From contig NZ_CP061177.1 in NCBI RefSeq assembly GCF_017355405.1, positions 248,001-312,000 on the forward strand: a DNA stretch of 64,000 bases, written 5' to 3'. The notes below the pieces were generated by a model. It saw only the letters and a list, made by a program, of their open reading frames with translations, made no database searches and was not told where the DNA came from. Source of the stretch: Roseomonas haemaphysalidis (GTDB taxonomy: Bacteria; Pseudomonadota; Alphaproteobacteria; Acetobacterales; Acetobacteraceae). Shown here piece by piece: positions 16,711-25,222 of the stretch (positions are counted from its first letter, which is position 1; each line of letters opens with the position of its first letter). The translations under genes and the position numbers were made by a program.

Positions 16711-17565
16711 ATGGCCTTCCGCATTGCCCAGATCACCGACACCCACCTGTCGGAGCGCCACGCCGGCTTTTCCGCCAACTTCGACGCGCTGGCCGAGCAT
16801 CTCCGCGAATCCGCGCCCGACCTGGTGGTGCATACCGGCGACGTGTCGGCGCATGGCGAGCTGGCGATCGATGACCTGCTGTTCGCCCGCCGCAAGATGG
16901 ACGCGCTGGGCCTGCCGTGGCGCGCCATTCCCGGCAACCACGACGTCGGCAACGACCCCGGCCTCGGCAACACGCCGGCCGATGCCGAGCGGCTGTCGCG
17001 CTGGCGCGCGGCCTTCGGCGCCGATCGCTTCGTGCTGGACGTGCCGGGCTGGCGGCTGATCGGACTGGACACGCTGATCACCACCACCGACCTGCCGGAC
17101 GCGGACGAGCAGTTCGCCGACCTGGCCGACGCCCTGGCTTCCGCCGGCCCGCGCGCCATCGGCCTGTTTCTGCACAAGCCGCTGTGCGAGGAAACGGTGA
17201 CGGAAAGCGTCGTCACCTACTGGTCCGTGCAGCCCGGGCCGCGCCGGCGGATGCTGGACCTGCTGCACGCCTTTCGCCCCGCCTTTGTCGCGTCCGGCCA
17301 CGTGCACCAGTGGCGCGACCGGGGCGTGTCGGAAGGGCTGCGGCAGATCTGGGCGCCGGCGGCGGCCTTCGTCGTCGGCGACACCTGGCAGCACCGCGCC
17401 GCCGGCGGCGCCAAGCCGGTGGGCTATGTGGAGCACCTGCTGCACGAGGACGGCCGCCACGAATGCCGGCTGGTCGAGCCGGCGGGCATGCAGGCCCATG
17501 ACCTGGGCGAGATGCCGGGGATCTACGCGCCCATGCAGCCGGTGGTCGCCACCGCGGCGGAATGA
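16711..17565 (+). CDS. Class III cyclic/glycerophospho-diesterase-like metallophosphoesterase
   Basis: 284-residue calcineurin-fold enzyme with all five metal-site motifs: D10-T-H12 in ITDTHLS, HTGDVSAHG, GNHDVG, LFLHKPL, and GHVHQW. This pattern places it with GpdQ/Rv0805/CpdA-type phosphodiesterases with two metal ions. No signal peptide, so it acts in the cytoplasm on imported substrate. Being last in the Ugp-like importer operon, 5 bp after the binding-protein gene, a role in splitting imported glycerophosphodiesters is the simplest reading; cyclic-nucleotide hydrolysis is the alternative. A hairpin terminator follows. Confidence 0.85.
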   Translation: MAFRIAQITDTHLSERHAGFSANFDALAEHLRESAPDLVVHTGDVSAHGELAIDDLLFARRKMDALGLPWRAIPGNHDVGNDPGLGNTPADAERLSRWRAAFGADRFVLDVPGWRLIGLDTLITTTDLPDADEQFADLADALASAGPRAIGLFLHKPLCEETVTESVVTYWSVQPGPRRRMLDLLHAFRPAFVASGHVHQWRDRGVSEGLRQIWAPAAAFVVGDTWQHRAAGGAKPVGYVEHLLHEDGRHECRLVEPAGMQAHDLGEMPGIYAPMQPVVATAAE

Positions 17566-17570
17566 GGCTC

Positions 17571-17594
17571 GGCGGGCCTCAGGGCCCGCCTCCC
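17571..17594. terminator. Hairpin between the phosphodiesterase gene and a convergent gene
   Basis: GGCGGGCC (17571-17578), loop TCAG, GGCCCGCC (17583-17590), then TCCCCC. Perfect 8-bp stem in the 40-bp gap between convergent stops; likely used in both directions. Confidence 0.6.
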
Positions 17595-17605
17595 CCATCC
17601 GCCAC

Positions 17606-18211
17606 TCAACGCGCCGGCGTGGTGCCCGCGCCGCCCGGCATCGCCATCGGGCTGTAGCCCTGCGGCACGGTGAGGCGGGTGGCCTCCACCGGGGCATAGG
17701 TCACCTGCGTGGCTTCCATCACCGTCATGGGGGTGCCGTTCGGCGGCGTGGTGACGGCGCGCAGCAGCACGCCGTCCTCGGTGATGCAGGAAGTTCCCCG
17801 GCCCTGGCCGGCGGTCACGTCCCACTCCGTGCAGGCCAGCCCGGCGACCGTGGCGGTGCCCTTGCGCGTGAAGGTGGCGCCGGGCGGCACGCCCTGGGTC
17901 ATGGCGCCCACCGTCGCGGGGGGCATCGCCATGGTGGCGCGCTGCGCATCCATCACCATCACCGCCGTGTTGGCTTTCCGGTCGATCAGCATCCATCCCA
18001 TGTTGCCCGGCGGGTCGATGCGCTGCTTGCCTTCGCTGACGGAAAAGGCCATCCGCATTTCCTGCGGGGCGGCCGGCGCACCACCCGCCGCCGGAGCGTT
18101 CATGCGGTAGGTGACGCTGACATCGCGGGTGGGCTGCAGGTGGGCCGGCTGGGCCAGCGCGGGCAGCGCGGCGAGCAGCAGCACCGCCGTGGGGGTCATG
18201 ACGCGCAGCAT
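17606..18211 (-). CDS. Secreted hypothetical protein
   Basis: 201 residues. AGGAGG lies 7 bases before the ATG at 18211, which decides the start. The N terminus MLRVMTPTAVLLLAALPALAQ is a signal peptide. The mature part reads as a beta-rich protein: VSVTYRMNAP, QEMRMAFSVSEGKQRIDPP, NTAVMVMDAQRATMAM, TVAGLACTEWDV with two cysteines (also GTSCITEDG) that could form a disulfide. This pattern resembles DUF4412-type periplasmic proteins, but I cannot confirm the family. 74 bp downstream of the TonB-like gene on the same strand; no functional link is visible. Confidence 0.75.
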   Translation of the reverse strand: MLRVMTPTAVLLLAALPALAQPAHLQPTRDVSVTYRMNAPAAGGAPAAPQEMRMAFSVSEGKQRIDPPGNMGWMLIDRKANTAVMVMDAQRATMAMPPATVGAMTQGVPPGATFTRKGTATVAGLACTEWDVTAGQGRGTSCITEDGVLLRAVTTPPNGTPMTVMEATQVTYAPVEATRLTVPQGYSPMAMPGGAGTTPAR

Positions 18212-18285
18212 GCGGTTCCTCCTGTTTTCTTGGAAGCCGAACCTGGACCGGACGCCGGGGGCTGTCCATGCCCGCCGCGCGCCCT

Positions 18286-19296
18286 TTATCCGGCGATCAG
18301 GATGTAGCGCATGCGGATGCGAAGGGTCATCGTGTCGCCCTGCATCTCCGGGGTGAAGCGCGGCACCATCTGGCCCCGGAACACCGACAATGCACCGATG
18401 TCCAGCAGGCGCGAGCCGGAGGTGGTGCGCAGCACCGCGGACCGCACCTCGCCGCTGCGCGCCACCACGATCTCCAGCACCGCCATGCCGCTTTCGCCGT
18501 TCCGCCCTGCCTCGGGCGGATAATAGATGTGGTTCTGTCCCCATTCGTGAAACGCGCCCAGCCAGCCGCCGGTCGGCGCCGTGCCGGCCACGTGCTCCAC
18601 GCTGCTGCTGATGCCGGGGGCGGCCGGGCGCGCACGGCTTTCCGGCACCCGGCCCATGCTGAGGTCGATGCTGCCCGGCGGCATGCGCTGGCGCGGCGTG
18701 CCCCCACCTGGCGGCGCGAAGGCGATGGACGGCTGGCGGCTGAGGTCCAGCGTGCCGGGAAAGGGCGGGCGCGGCGCGGCGCGGGGGGCCTCGGCGGGTG
18801 GCTGTGGCGGCGGGCGCGGGCGCAGCGGCAAGGCCAGCTCGGTGCGGTCGGCCGGCGGCAGCCCCGGCAAAGGTTCCAGCGGCGGTGGTTCGGCCTGGGC
18901 TGGCTCGGGCGGCGCCGGCTCGGGCAAGGGCGGCGGGGCCTCGGCGACCGGCGGGGGCAGCGGCGGCGGCGGCACAGGGGGTGACACGGGGGGCGACACG
19001 GGCAGCGGCGGGGCGGCGGCCAGCGGGCCGGGCGTGGGTGACGGCGGGCCGGGCAAGGGCGGCGCATCGGGCGGCACCGGCAAGGGGGGCGCCGGGTCGG
19101 GGTCGCCCGGCGGCGGGGCCGGCGCGGTGTCCGGCGCGTCCGGCAGGGGCGGCGCGTCGCTGCCGGCGGTTTCGAACACCACCGGCACGCCCTCGGCCGC
19201 GCCGGGCGAGCCCAGCTCGCGCTGCGGCGGCGCCAGCAGAAACAAGAGGCCGGCCATCAGGTGCAGCAGCGCCGAGCCCGCGATCCAGGCCCACAA
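18286..19296 (-). CDS. TonB-family energy-transducing protein, very proline-rich
   Basis: 336 residues from a TTG at 19296. One N-terminal membrane anchor (WAWIAGSALLHLMAGLLFLLA) is followed by about 150 residues dominated by proline with Asp/Glu, the periplasm-spanning linker, and a C-terminal domain WGQNHIYYPPEAGRNGESGMAVLEIVVARSGEV typical of TonB. TonB couples the proton motive force to outer-membrane receptors. The start is odd: upstream in-frame sequence reads HIPPPPPKPVPLPRPARAP then four Arg before the anchor, which looks like a real TonB cytoplasmic N terminus, yet no ATG or GTG precedes it; only a CTG at 19368 after a GGGAGG site. No exbB or exbD adjacent. Confidence 0.82.
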   Translation of the reverse strand: MWAWIAGSALLHLMAGLLFLLAPPQRELGSPGAAEGVPVVFETAGSDAPPLPDAPDTAPAPPPGDPDPAPPLPVPPDAPPLPGPPSPTPGPLAAAPPLPVSPPVSPPVPPPPLPPPVAEAPPPLPEPAPPEPAQAEPPPLEPLPGLPPADRTELALPLRPRPPPQPPAEAPRAAPRPPFPGTLDLSRQPSIAFAPPGGGTPRQRMPPGSIDLSMGRVPESRARPAAPGISSSVEHVAGTAPTGGWLGAFHEWGQNHIYYPPEAGRNGESGMAVLEIVVARSGEVRSAVLRTTSGSRLLDIGALSVFRGQMVPRFTPEMQGDTMTLRIRMRYILIAG

Positions 19297-19530
19297 CCGC
19301 CGGCGGCGCGGCGCGCGCGCGGGGCGCGGCAGCGGAACGGGCTTGGGCGGGGGCGGCGGGATGTGCAGGACGGCACCTCGGGGCGATGGAAAGCCTCCCT
19401 AGCACGGGGCCGCACGGGCCGCGCGTATCGTCCTGTTTTGGAATCGGCCGGGCTGCCCTACCCCCGCGCACCCCACCGTTGCGCAACCGCCTGTTCCTTC
19501 GGGCGGGCGAAATGTTCTACACGGTCGCCC

Positions 19531-21411
19531 ATGACCGTCCTCGCCATCCGTGACCTGACCATCCGCATCGCCGGCCGCCCGCTGCTGGAGAACGCCGACC
19601 TGATGGTCGATCCCGGCCGCAAGATCGGCCTCGTCGGCCGCAACGGCGCCGGCAAGTCCACCCTGCTGCGCGCCATCACCGGCCAGCTGCAGGCGGACGG
19701 CGGCGAGATCCGCCTGGCCGCCCGCGCCCGCATGACCCATGTGGCGCAGGAAGCCCCCGGCGGCCCCACCAGCCTGATCGACACCGTGCTGGCCGCCGAC
19801 ACCGAGCGCGCCAGCCTGATGGCAGAGCTCGACACCGCCACCGACGGCACCCGCCTGGCCGAGATCCACGAGCGGCTGATCGCCATCCAGGCGGACAGCG
19901 CTCCCGCCCGCGCCGCCATCGTGCTGTCGGGCCTGGGCTTCGACGCGGCGGCGCAGCAGCGGCCGGTCAGCGAGTTTTCCGGCGGCTGGCGCATGCGCGT
20001 GGCGCTAGCCTCCGCGCTGTTCCTGGAACCCGACATCCTCTTGCTGGACGAGCCGACCAACCACCTGGACCTGGAAGCCACCATCTGGCTGGAAGGCTGG
20101 CTCACGCGCTTTTCCGGCGCCGTGCTGGTGGTCAGCCACGACCGCGGGCTGCTGGAGCGCTGCGTCGATGCCATCGCGCATCTCGACCAGAACAAGATCA
20201 CCCTCTACCCCGGCGCCTACGACAACTTCGTGCGGGTGCGGACCGAGCGCGCGGCGCAGCAGCAGGCGGCCAACGTCAAGGTGGCGGCGCAGCGCGCCCA
20301 CATGCAGGCCTTCGTGGACCGCTTCAAGGCGCAGGCTAGCAAGGCCCGCCAGGCGCAGAGCCGCATCAAGGCGCTGGAGAAGCTGCCGCAGATCGAGTCC
20401 GTGATCGAGGACCACGTCACCCGCTTCGCCTTTCCCGAACCCGCCGAGCTGCCGCCGCCGATCCTGGCGCTCGCCCGCGCCGATGTCGGCTACGACGGCC
20501 GCACCATCCTGGGCAACCTGGACCTGCGCCTGGACCAGGAGGACCGCATCGCCCTGCTCGGCGCCAACGGCAACGGCAAGTCCACGCTCGCCAAGCTGCT
20601 GGCCGGCCGCCTGGAAGCGAGCCGGGGCGAGGTGAAGCGCACGCCGCGCCTGAAGGTCGGCTACTTCGCGCAGCACCAGACCGACGAGCTGGACCTGAAC
20701 GGCACGCCGCTGTCCCACATGCAGGCCGCACTCGGCAATAAGGCGACCGAAACGCAGTGCCGCGCGCAGCTCGCGCGCTTCGGCCTGGATGTCGAGCGCG
20801 CGGTGACCAAGATCTCCTCGCTCTCGGGTGGCGAGAAGGGCCGCCTGCTGCTGGCGCTTTGCACGCGCGAAGCCCCACAGCTCCTGATCCTCGACGAGCC
20901 GACCAACCACCTGGACATCGACGCGCGCGAGGCGCTGGTGCGCGCGCTGGCCGACTACCGCGGCGCCGTGATCCTGATCACCCACGACCCGCACCTGGTG
21001 GAGCTGGCGGCCGATCGGCTGTGGCTGGTGGGCGAAGGCAAGGTGACGCCCTTCGACGGTGACCTCGACGACTACCGCGCCTACCTCTCCGACCGCACCC
21101 GCGCCGCGCGCGCCGCCAACGCCAAGGAAAAGCCGCGCGACGAACGCAAGGAACGTGCCGAGGCCCGCGCCGCCAGCAAGGCCGCCCTTGCGCCCTTGCG
21201 TGACCGCGTGGCGCAGATCGAGGCGGACATGGCGCGCATGGGCAAGGAAGCCGAGATCATCGCCAAGAAACTCGCGGACCCGGCGACCCACGCGCGCTTC
21301 AAGCCCTCCGACATCGCCAAGGTGTCGCAGCGCCACGGCTTCCTGACCAAACAGGTCAAGGTGCTGGAGGAGGAGTGGCTGTCACTGCAGGAACAGCTCG
21401 AAGCGGCGTGA
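19531..21411 (+). CDS. ABC-F family ATPase (Uup/YheS-like)
   Basis: 626-residue soluble protein with two ABC domains and no membrane segment. Domain 1: Walker A GRNGAGKST, signature FSGGWRMRVALA, Walker B LLLDEPTNHLDLE. Linker (P-site tRNA interaction motif region) about residues 230-300, rich in Ala, Gln, Lys and Arg. Domain 2: GANGNGKST, SSLSGGEKGRLLLAL, LLILDEPTNHLDID. A C-terminal charged coiled coil (KEKPRDERKERAEARAAS, then MARMGKEAEIIAKKL) is typical of Uup and YheS. ABC-F proteins act on the ribosomal E site, and Uup also in DNA repair; choosing between them needs phylogeny. ATG at 19531. Followed by a long inverted-repeat element. Confidence 0.9.
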   Translation: MTVLAIRDLTIRIAGRPLLENADLMVDPGRKIGLVGRNGAGKSTLLRAITGQLQADGGEIRLAARARMTHVAQEAPGGPTSLIDTVLAADTERASLMAELDTATDGTRLAEIHERLIAIQADSAPARAAIVLSGLGFDAAAQQRPVSEFSGGWRMRVALASALFLEPDILLLDEPTNHLDLEATIWLEGWLTRFSGAVLVVSHDRGLLERCVDAIAHLDQNKITLYPGAYDNFVRVRTERAAQQQAANVKVAAQRAHMQAFVDRFKAQASKARQAQSRIKALEKLPQIESVIEDHVTRFAFPEPAELPPPILALARADVGYDGRTILGNLDLRLDQEDRIALLGANGNGKSTLAKLLAGRLEASRGEVKRTPRLKVGYFAQHQTDELDLNGTPLSHMQAALGNKATETQCRAQLARFGLDVERAVTKISSLSGGEKGRLLLALCTREAPQLLILDEPTNHLDIDAREALVRALADYRGAVILITHDPHLVELAADRLWLVGEGKVTPFDGDLDDYRAYLSDRTRAARAANAKEKPRDERKERAEARAASKAALAPLRDRVAQIEADMARMGKEAEIIAKKLADPATHARFKPSDIAKVSQRHGFLTKQVKVLEEEWLSLQEQLEAA

Positions 21412-21417
21412 AGCAGG

Positions 21418-21665
21418 CCAGGGGCGCTGCCCCTGGACCCCGCCGGGGTGGCTGAGCCACCCCGGACCCCGGCATTCCCGGCCGTTGCGGGACCTGCGCG
21501 CCGAGGGTCGATGACCCCCGGCGATTGAGGGTGCAGCCCGCGTGGCTTTTTAAATCAAACCCCGCCAGCGGCCTGCTGCGGCCTTCAGGCCCAGATGCTT
21601 TCTGACGGCGGGGTCTGGGGTGGCACTGCCACCCCAGCGGGGGTCCAGGGGGCAGCGCCCCCTGG
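21418..21665. repeat. Dispersed long inverted-repeat element, family R copy 1
   Basis: A ~248-bp element filling the gap between convergent ABC-F and helicase genes. Its ends are imperfect inverted repeats of about 55 bp: left CCAGGGGCGCTGCCCCTGG, right the complement of CAGGGGGCGCTGCCCCCTG, each followed by nested palindromes such as GGGGTGGCTGAGCCACCCC. The centre is less GC-rich (GGCTTTTTAAATC). No ORF. Copies recur at 29061-29288 and, inverted, at 41037-41286. Likely a non-autonomous MITE-like repeat that also acts as a bidirectional terminator. Confidence 0.8.
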
Positions 21666-21677
21666 CGGCGCCACGCC

Positions 21678-24017
21678 TCAGCCAGCCAGCGCCGTCCGCC
21701 CCCGCCGCTGCTGCCGCAGCACGTCCTCGATCCAGTGGTCCAGCCGCATCGTCTCGGCCTCGGCGCGTTCCATGTCCGGGTAGGCGGCGGGGAAGCGCAG
21801 CGAGAGCCAGCGCCAGGCCACCAAGCGCTTGTGCACCTTCTCGCCGCGCTGCAGCTCCTCGCCGCTGGCCTGCATCGGGTCGGGCAGGCGGCCGGCGGCG
21901 GGGGGCACGACGGGGCGGCCGGCGGCGTGGTCCACTGCCCAGCGGGCCAAGCGCTGGATGCCGTTATCGCGCTCGTCCACCGGGCAGAGGGCGTAAGTCC
22001 AGCGGTCCATCAGCGCGAGGCCGACGCCATCGATGGCCGAGGCGATGGCGGCGGCCTGGGTCATGTCGGCCAGGCGGTAGTTGGGGTCGTCGAGCCGCAG
22101 CACGGCGCGCTTGATGCGCGCCAGCACGCCGAACAGGCTGTCGGAGCCAATTTCGGCGGCCACCGCCTGCACGATATCGGCGTCCGGCTGCACCTGGGGG
22201 CGGAGTTCGGCGGGGGGCGCGGGCGGGGCATTCAGCAGGTGGCGCACGAAGTCGGGGCTGCCGGCGCCGGCCAGCACCGCGACGATGCCTTCCTCGAAGC
22301 GGCCGAAGCGCCCGGCGCGGCCGCCGATCTGCTTGACCTCCTGGGCGTTGAGGTCGCGCCGTCCCTCGCCGTCGAACTTCTTGAGGGCGGAGAAGACGAT
22401 GCGGCGGATGGGCAGGTTCAGGCCCATGCCGATGGCGTCGGTGGCCACGACGATGTCGGCCTCGCCGTTGCGGAAGCGCGCGGCCTCGGCGCGGCGCACC
22501 TCGGGGGAGAGGGCGCCGTAGATGACGGCCACGCGGCGGCCACGGCGGACCAGCTCGGCGCGGAAGTCCAGCACGTCGCGGCGGGAAAAGGCGATCAGCG
22601 CGTCGCCGGCCTTGAGGTCGCCGATGCCCACCGGAGCAGCGGCGGCGCGCAGCGGGCCCTTGCGCTCCAGCGATACCTTCTCGACGCTGTCGCCGCAGAG
22701 CTGGGCGATGCGCTCCACCATCGGGATGCATTCGGGCGCGCCGAGCACGAAGACCTCGCGCGCCGGGACGCCCATGATGGCGGCGGTCCAGGCGGCGCCG
22801 CGGTCGCGGTCGTGCAGCAATTGCGCCTCGTCGACGATCGCCACGTCCACCGGGTTGCGCAGCGGGCACATCTCGACGGTCGCCGCCAGGTGGCGGCTGC
22901 CGGGAACGTGGATGCGCTCCTCGCCGGTCGACAGCGAGGCCTCGACGCCGCGCGATTCCAGCGCGTCGCGGAACTCGTGCGCCAGCAGGCGCAGCGGCGC
23001 CAGGGCGTAGCCGCTTTCGGAGGTGGACAGGCGGTCCAGCGCGGTGTGGCTCTTGCCGCTGTTGGTCGGGCCGGTGACCAGCACGATGCGCCGCTGCATG
23101 GCGCGGGCGGTGGCGAAGTGCGCGGCGTAGCGGTCCAGCGCCGCGACGCGGGCGATGGCGGCATTGCCGACGCGGGTGAGCGAGACCTTCTGCGGCGCCT
23201 CGCCCTTGCGCGTGGGCGCGGCTTCCTGCTCGGCGCGGCGCCATTCGGCGGAATCGCGCTTGAGGGGGATGATCTCGGCGGGATCGAATTCCCAGCGCTC
23301 GCGGCCGCCGCGGTCGCGCTGGCGGCGGGCCACCGGCAAGAGCCCGGCGCCGGCCCAGCGCAGCGCCTCCTTGGGCGTGCAGCCCAAGAGGCCCGGGATG
23401 CCCTCGATGCCCACCAGGCTCTTTTCCCAAGCGCGCAGCCGGGCCACCTCGTCCCGCCGCTTGGCGCGGGCGGCCTGCTCGGCGCCGCGCAGCTCGGCGC
23501 GGCGGCGGTCCTCGGCCCGGATGGCGGCGGCGACAAAGGAAGCCGTTTCCGTCCGGTCCAGCCCGAAGGCCCAGGCAACCTGCTGCGCCAGCGTGGCGTG
23601 GCGGTCGGCGGGCAGCAGGTGGCCGGTGGCGTCCAGCAATTCGGCCGAGATGGAATCCAGCGCCGCCTGGGCGTCCGGTCCCGCGGCGCGCAGCCGGGCG
23701 GCGATGACGGTGCGCAGCGCGTGGCGCAACTGGTCCTCGTCCGGTTCCGGCGTGGCGATGGAGGCCGCCGCCGCCTCGGCATCCGCGCGGCGCACCCAGC
23801 TTTCGCCGAAGCGGTTGGCCAGGTCCATCAGCTTGCCGGTCCAGGCCTTGCGGCGCACGTCGCACAGCGCGGCCGCCACGGCTTCGCGGTCCGCCGGCAT
23901 GCGGCGCGCGACCAGGCGGATCAGCTGCGGCATTTCGCGCGATTCAACCGTCAGGCCCGAAGCCAGGATGGCGGCCTCGGCCGGGCTGGCCACGGGCTCG
24001 TGCGGAATGTCGTTCAA
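21678..24017 (-). CDS. Suv3-like superfamily 2 ATP-dependent helicase
   Basis: 779-residue helicase from a TTG at 24017 with GAGGA 7 bases upstream; the open frame continues further but overlaps the divergent peroxiredoxin gene. N-terminal ~300 residues are helical and family-specific. Helicase core: Walker A GPTNSGKSH at 316-324, DEAQ box at 396-399, motif VI QIGGRAGRFG, and VVATDAIGMGLNLPIRRIVF. The GPTNSGK and DEAQ forms match SUV3, the mitochondrial RNA helicase of the degradosome; bacterial homologues are common in alphaproteobacteria, with a role in RNA or R-loop unwinding presumed. The C-terminal region (VQAVAAEIGSDSLFGVL...) corresponds to the Suv3 C domain. Confidence 0.85.
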   Translation of the reverse strand: MNDIPHEPVASPAEAAILASGLTVESREMPQLIRLVARRMPADREAVAAALCDVRRKAWTGKLMDLANRFGESWVRRADAEAAAASIATPEPDEDQLRHALRTVIAARLRAAGPDAQAALDSISAELLDATGHLLPADRHATLAQQVAWAFGLDRTETASFVAAAIRAEDRRRAELRGAEQAARAKRRDEVARLRAWEKSLVGIEGIPGLLGCTPKEALRWAGAGLLPVARRQRDRGGRERWEFDPAEIIPLKRDSAEWRRAEQEAAPTRKGEAPQKVSLTRVGNAAIARVAALDRYAAHFATARAMQRRIVLVTGPTNSGKSHTALDRLSTSESGYALAPLRLLAHEFRDALESRGVEASLSTGEERIHVPGSRHLAATVEMCPLRNPVDVAIVDEAQLLHDRDRGAAWTAAIMGVPAREVFVLGAPECIPMVERIAQLCGDSVEKVSLERKGPLRAAAAPVGIGDLKAGDALIAFSRRDVLDFRAELVRRGRRVAVIYGALSPEVRRAEAARFRNGEADIVVATDAIGMGLNLPIRRIVFSALKKFDGEGRRDLNAQEVKQIGGRAGRFGRFEEGIVAVLAGAGSPDFVRHLLNAPPAPPAELRPQVQPDADIVQAVAAEIGSDSLFGVLARIKRAVLRLDDPNYRLADMTQAAAIASAIDGVGLALMDRWTYALCPVDERDNGIQRLARWAVDHAAGRPVVPPAAGRLPDPMQASGEELQRGEKVHKRLVAWRWLSLRFPAAYPDMERAEAETMRLDHWIEDVLRQQRRGRTALAG

Positions 24018-24192
24018 CCGTTGGTCCTCGGCGGGCAGTGCATCAGGGGGAGATGGGCCAGGGCGGCCGGGTTTACCACAGCAATTCCATGCCGGGGGCA
24101 CATGGGTGGCAGCGGACCAGGGAGGCTGGTTCAGGGATGATGCCGCGCCGCCCTTGAGTTTAACCTCTTGCCGACGTCCAAGGAGGATGCCC

Positions 24193-24720
24193 ATGGAAAC
24201 CGAACAGGCCACCCGAAGCCGGCTGACCAGCCAGATGCTGCCCGCGCTGTCGTTGCCTTCCACGGCGGGCGGCGCCGTGGACCTGGCCGCCCTGCCCGCC
24301 GGGCGCAGCGTGATCTACGCCTATCCCCGCACCAGCGAGCCCGGGCAACCAGCGCCGCAAGGCTGGGACATGATCCCCGGCGCGCGCGGCTGCACCCCGC
24401 AGGCCTGCACCTTCCGCGACCACCATGCGGAGCTGGCGGCGCTGGGGGCCGGCGTGTTCGGCCTCAGCACCCAGCCCACCGCCTACCAGCAGGAAATGGC
24501 GGAACGCCTGCACCTGCCCTTTCCCGTGCTGAGCGACGCCGAATTCCACCTGACCGACGCGCTGGACCTGCCGAGCTTCACGGCCGACGGCATGCGCCTG
24601 CTGAAGCGCCTGACGCTGATCCTGCGCGACAAACGGATCGAGGCTGTGCTCTATCCCGTGACCGCCCCGGAACGGAGCGCGGAGGAGGTCGTCGCCTGGC
24701 TGAAGGCCCACCCGCTTTAG
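24193..24720 (+). CDS. Peroxiredoxin, BCP/PrxQ type
   Basis: 175-residue thiol peroxidase of the thioredoxin fold. The catalytic region GARGCTPQACTFRDH gives peroxidatic Cys67 and resolving Cys72 in the CxxxxC spacing of the BCP/PrxQ class. The usual preceding YPxxxTPGCT is altered: YPRTSEPGQPAPQGWDMIPGARGCTPQACT, with an insertion. Reduces H2O2 and organic hydroperoxides at the expense of thioredoxin. AGGAGG abuts an ATG at 24187 and stands 6 bases before the ATG at 24193, so the second is the start. Its TAG overlaps the TAA of the convergent YdcF-like gene by 3 bp. Confidence 0.85.
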   Translation: METEQATRSRLTSQMLPALSLPSTAGGAVDLAALPAGRSVIYAYPRTSEPGQPAPQGWDMIPGARGCTPQACTFRDHHAELAALGAGVFGLSTQPTAYQQEMAERLHLPFPVLSDAEFHLTDALDLPSFTADGMRLLKRLTLILRDKRIEAVLYPVTAPERSAEEVVAWLKAHPL

Positions 24721-25211
24721 CGGCGGCGCCAGCGCGCCCGCAGCCCGAGCACCGCGTCCACCGGCAGCGCGGCCCCTTCCCGCGCCCGCCACCACCAGCG
24801 GTCCCGCCAGCCCATCGCGGCCTCGGGCGGGGGTGCGGCACGGGCGGGCAGGCCCATCAGCCGCAGCAGCATCACGCAGCGCGGCAGGTGGTAGCCGCTG
24901 CTGACCGCCCAGACGGGGCCGTCATGCCCCCGCAACATCGTGGCGCAGGCGACGGCCGAGTCCAGCGTGTCCTTCGCCGTCGCCTCCTGGCGGATGGCAT
25001 CGGCTGACACGCCGAGGTCCTGCAGCAGCCGGGCCATGATCACCGCTTCCGGCTCGCCGTAGCGGCCCTGGCCGCCGGTGGGGATGTAGAGCGGGCCGTC
25101 CAGCGTCGCGCCGAAGCGCGCGGCGGCCTGCACACGGCGGCGCAACGTCAGGCTGGGGCCGCCATCGGGGCGCACGGCGGCGCCGAAGATGATCAGGGCG
25201 GGGCGCGGCAT
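24717..25211 (-). CDS. YdcF/SanA-like DUF218 protein
   Basis: 164 residues. PRPALIIFGAAVRPDGGPSLTLRRRVQAAARFG, then LYIPTGGQGRYGEPEAVIMARLLQDLGV and AVSSGYHLPRCVMLLRLMG make up the DUF218 Rossmann-like domain (E. coli YdcF, SanA, ElyC). Members are tied to envelope barrier functions; the reaction is not established. This is a short form without an N-terminal membrane anchor. ATG at 25211; the longer open frame upstream is repeat sequence. The gene overlaps the peroxiredoxin stop by 4 bp and is preceded by the paired family-B repeat. Confidence 0.8.
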   Translation of the reverse strand: MPRPALIIFGAAVRPDGGPSLTLRRRVQAAARFGATLDGPLYIPTGGQGRYGEPEAVIMARLLQDLGVSADAIRQEATAKDTLDSAVACATMLRGHDGPVWAVSSGYHLPRCVMLLRLMGLPARAAPPPEAAMGWRDRWWWRAREGAALPVDAVLGLRARWRRR

Positions 25212-25222
25212 GGTCAGCCGGA

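Noticed and set aside
18780..19180. GGC/GGG-rich stretch that looks like a tandem repeat or regulatory tract
   Set aside because: It is the coding region of the proline-rich linker of the TonB-like protein; proline codons explain the pattern.
24187..24189. Earlier ATG for the peroxiredoxin gene
   Set aside because: AGGAGG directly abuts it with no spacing; the ATG at 24193 has correct spacing.
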